Shown here: piece after piece, positions 62,142-64,000 of the stretch
Position numbering within the stretch: position 1 is the stretch's first letter
Layout: each line of letters begins with the position of its first letter
Assembly: GCF_900113745.1 (NCBI RefSeq)
Contig: NZ_FOQL01000004.1
Span: 1-64,000, forward strand
Length of the DNA: 64,000 nucleotides
From: Pseudomonas guineae
Lineage (GTDB): Bacteria > Pseudomonadota > Gammaproteobacteria > Pseudomonadales > Pseudomonadaceae
Direction: 5' to 3'
Notes under the pieces: generated by a model
The model's database searches: none
Told to the model about the DNA's origin: nothing
What the model saw: the letters and a program-made list of their open reading frames with translations, nothing else
Translations under genes and position numbers: made by a program

Positions 62142-63492
62142 CTGGTGAGCTAGAAACGAACCATTGATCGGCCCGTGTCAGGCTGTAAGCATAGCCCCCT
62201 AGGCACAGGCTGCGTAGCCCCATAAAGCTGAGAAAAGCTAGCCACAAGCCCTGATTACCCAACGATTGCAGGGCCCAGGCCAGCGGTAAGCTGAGTAACA
62301 GGGCCAAGAGCATAGCGTTACGCATTTCCCGGGCGCGAGTGGCACCGATAAACAGGCCGTCGAGCAGGTAGCTCCAGACGGCGATCAGCGGCAGTAAAGC
62401 GAGGTACGGCAAGTAGGCAAATGCCGCCTCGCGCACCACCTCGATGTTGGTCTGCAAGCTGATAAACCAGTGCCCGCCGAGCAGGAAGAACAGGGCAAAG
62501 CCCAGGCTAGCGAGCAGCGACCAGCCGCCGGCGACGATCAGCGTTCGTCGCAGCGCATTGCGATCACGCGCGCCGAGAGCATGCCCACACAGCGCCTCTA
62601 ACGCATGGGCCAGGCCATCGAGAGCATGTGCCACCAGCAACAGGCCATTAAGAAGCAGTGCGTTGGCTGCCACAGTTGCGTCCCCCAAGCGAGCGCCCTG
62701 TACGGTAATCAGGAAGAACACCGCCTGCAGCGCCAGTGTGCGGATAAATAGGTCTCGGTTGACCGTCAGCAAGGGCCGCCAGTTCAGCCAAAGGCGCAGT
62801 GCCGCCCAATTTAGCGTGCCGGCATAGGCACGCAAGGCGCGGCGCGCCAGGTACAGGCCAAGCAGTGCGCCACTCCATTCGGCTATCACCGACGCCCAGG
62901 CAGCTCCGGCTACGCCCCAGTGCAGGCCGAGGACAAACAGCAGGTCGAGGGCAACGTTGAGTAGGTTAGTGGTGAGCAGAATGGCCAGCGGGCCGCGGGC
63001 GTTTTGCGTCCCCAGTAGCCAGCCGACCAGCGCGTAGGTGGTCAGCGCAACGGGCAGGCCGAACAAGCGTATATGCAGGTAGCCACGCGCCAGCTCGTCG
63101 AGTTGTGCCGAGGGGTTCATCAGGCTCAATGCAGCGCTGCTCAAGGGGATGGCCAAACTGATCAGCAGTGCCGCCAGCAGCATGCCGAGCAGCAGACCTT
63201 GCACCAGTACTTGGCGTAGTGCGCCGCCATCATCACGTCCGGCCGCCTGGGCGCTAAAACCGGTGGTGCCCATGCGCAGAAAACCCACGGCCCAGGTCAG
63301 CAGGGTGTACAGGCTGCCGCCCACGGCAACGGCAGCCAGTTGGTGGGCGTGCGGCAAATGGCCGATGACCGCGCTGTCGACTAACGCCACCAGTGGCACC
63401 GAGAGGTTACAGAGAATCATCGGTGCAGCCAGCGCCCACATCCGCTTATGGGTGGGGGCGTGCTGCCAGGCTTCGCGTATGGCGGTTATCAA
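62119..63492 (-). CDS. MATE-family efflux transporter (DinF-type)
   Basis: The 457-residue protein has about 12 membrane helices with the MATE start RMWALAAPMILCNLSVPLVALVDSAVIGHLP (about 16-46). It also has GFSAQAAGRDDGGALR and LNVALDLLFVLGLHWGVAGAAWASVIAEW (about 180). It fits the DinF subgroup. The frame has no ATG at the right place; TTG 63492, with GAGAA six bases upstream, gives a normal length. A tiny ORF (ATG 63510, MTDREQH) ends in TGA overlapping this TTG. The frame is open upstream to 63612 without conserved sequence. Confidence 0.82.
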   Translation of the reverse strand: MITAIREAWQHAPTHKRMWALAAPMILCNLSVPLVALVDSAVIGHLPHAHQLAAVAVGGSLYTLLTWAVGFLRMGTTGFSAQAAGRDDGGALRQVLVQGLLLGMLLAALLISLAIPLSSAALSLMNPSAQLDELARGYLHIRLFGLPVALTTYALVGWLLGTQNARGPLAILLTTNLLNVALDLLFVLGLHWGVAGAAWASVIAEWSGALLGLYLARRALRAYAGTLNWAALRLWLNWRPLLTVNRDLFIRTLALQAVFFLITVQGARLGDATVAANALLLNGLLLVAHALDGLAHALEALCGHALGARDRNALRRTLIVAGGWSLLASLGFALFFLLGGHWFISLQTNIEVVREAAFAYLPYLALLPLIAVWSYLLDGLFIGATRAREMRNAMLLALLLSLPLAWALQSLGNQGLWLAFLSFMGLRSLCLGGYAYSLTRADQWFVSSSPGAFHAQS

Positions 63493-63679
63493 TGCTGTTC
63501 TCGGTCGGTCATTAAAATACCTGCAACTGAATGCGCAGGCGCGTGTCACAGGCGTGCTATTAAACACTGATCGACTGGGGCGCGCTGATGAGCGCGTTTT
63601 GCGCACGCACACTTAGTTGTCGCTAAGTGCCTCGGCTATAGTAGCAACCCTCTGCACCTATCCCCTGTTGGAGCCCGCA

Positions 63680-64000
63680 ATGCCGAAGAATGGACTGCTT
63701 CTGGCACTTGTCCTGAGCCTGCTCAGTGCCTGTGATTCATCCGCCCCCGAGCCTGCCGAAGTGACGGCGACCCAAGCCACTCCGGTGAGTGATGAGACGG
63801 CCAAGCCGGCGCTCGACCTTAAGGCATTGGCCGAGCGTTATGCCGGGCGCGAACTGAGCGTGGTGGATGTCTCGGAAGTGCAGCTGGAAGGCGCGAGCAC
63901 CCTGTCGATCAGCTTTTCAGTGCCGCTCGACCCCGAGCAGAAACTCGCCGAGCGCTTGCACCTGGTCGACAGTAAAAGCGGCAAGGTTGATGGCGCCTGG
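63680..64000 (+). CDS. Alpha-2-macroglobulin-like lipoprotein (YfhM/MagD family), 5' part
   Basis: The first 107 codons of a gene cut by the window end. It has a lipoprotein signal with lipobox LLSAC (cysteine near residue 18), a linker, then a segment that closely follows the E. coli YfhM N-terminus as I recall it, including DVSEVQLEGASTLSISFSVPLDP and VDSKSGKVDGAW. Family members are about 1500-1650 residues and trap proteases in the periplasm, usually beside pbpC. ATG 63680 follows TTGGAGCCCGCA. A weak promoter, TTAGTT-N18-TATAGT (63613-63642), lies upstream. Confidence 0.85.
   Translation, partial: MPKNGLLLALVLSLLSACDSSAPEPAEVTATQATPVSDETAKPALDLKALAERYAGRELSVVDVSEVQLEGASTLSISFSVPLDPEQKLAERLHLVDSKSGKVDGAW

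Overview
The window comes from a Pseudomonas-type gammaproteobacterium. Evidence is the gene order (5S rRNA, birA, coaX, SPOR protein, tRNA-Tyr/Gly/Thr, tuf, then S10-spc-alpha ribosomal operons, ferritin, uvrA, MFS, ssb; later nrdR-ribD-ribE-ribBA-ribH-nusB-thiL-pgpA, ribA, dxs, ispA, xseB), the protein sequences and the strong GC bias at third codon positions. The lineage is not P. aeruginosa itself: katA is missing from its usual place beside the ferritin gene, and several blocks are inserted or joined differently. I could not run database searches; family names rest on recalled sequences and visible motifs.

Layout. 1-2560: end of an rRNA operon, then birA, coaX and a SPOR-domain gene. 2700-4303: three tRNAs and tuf. 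The 5' side of this tuf has the tufB context (tRNAs), but its 3' side has the tufA context (rpsJ), so the secE-nusG-rplKAJL-rpoBC-rpsLG-fusA block expected between two tuf copies is absent here. 4309-18125: rpsJ to rplQ, including secY and rpoA, in three transcription segments; each of the three promoters sits at or in a terminator-like hairpin. 18270-25543: non-heme ferritin, uvrA, a YajR-like transporter, ssb and two sugar-nucleotide-enzyme-like genes. 25557-26325: OmpW-family porin OprG with an Anr box. 26437-31353: six-gene TonB2-type energy-transduction cluster (DUF3450, TtpC-like, ExbB, ExbD, TonB, TPR). 31428-34656: Zur-box-controlled operon for a histidine-rich periplasmic protein, an ABC transporter and a DUF3299 protein. 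34739-37229: small protein, thioredoxin-TPR chaperone, methyltransferase and lipoprotein. 37336-47292: nrdR and the riboflavin, thiamine and NusB genes, with an FMN riboswitch, ribA and a BtuF-like protein. 47349-49546: BtuB-like receptor under a cobalamin riboswitch. 49648-58853: dxs and ispA-xseB, separated by a three-gene insertion (single-chain acyl-CoA carboxylase, acyl-CoA ligase, LysR regulator). 59163-64000: beta-lactamase-fold lipoprotein, DUF2214 protein, diguanylate cyclase, MATE transporter and the start of an alpha-2-macroglobulin-like lipoprotein.

How the genes connect. The ribosomal block supplies translation, secretion (SecY) and the RNA polymerase alpha subunit. BirA would biotinylate the carboxylase encoded 50 kb away. 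RibD, RibE, RibBA, RibH and RibA together make riboflavin, with FMN feedback at ribE. The Zur, Anr, candidate Fur and B12 elements mark a run of envelope and metal-acquisition loci. Dxs and IspA supply isoprenoid precursors, and Dxs uses thiamine diphosphate made through ThiL.

The least expected features are the hybrid tuf junction, the carboxylase/ligase/LysR cassette splitting ispA from dxs, the TonB2-type cluster beside a Zur operon, and a short leader ORF between the FMN riboswitch and ribE.
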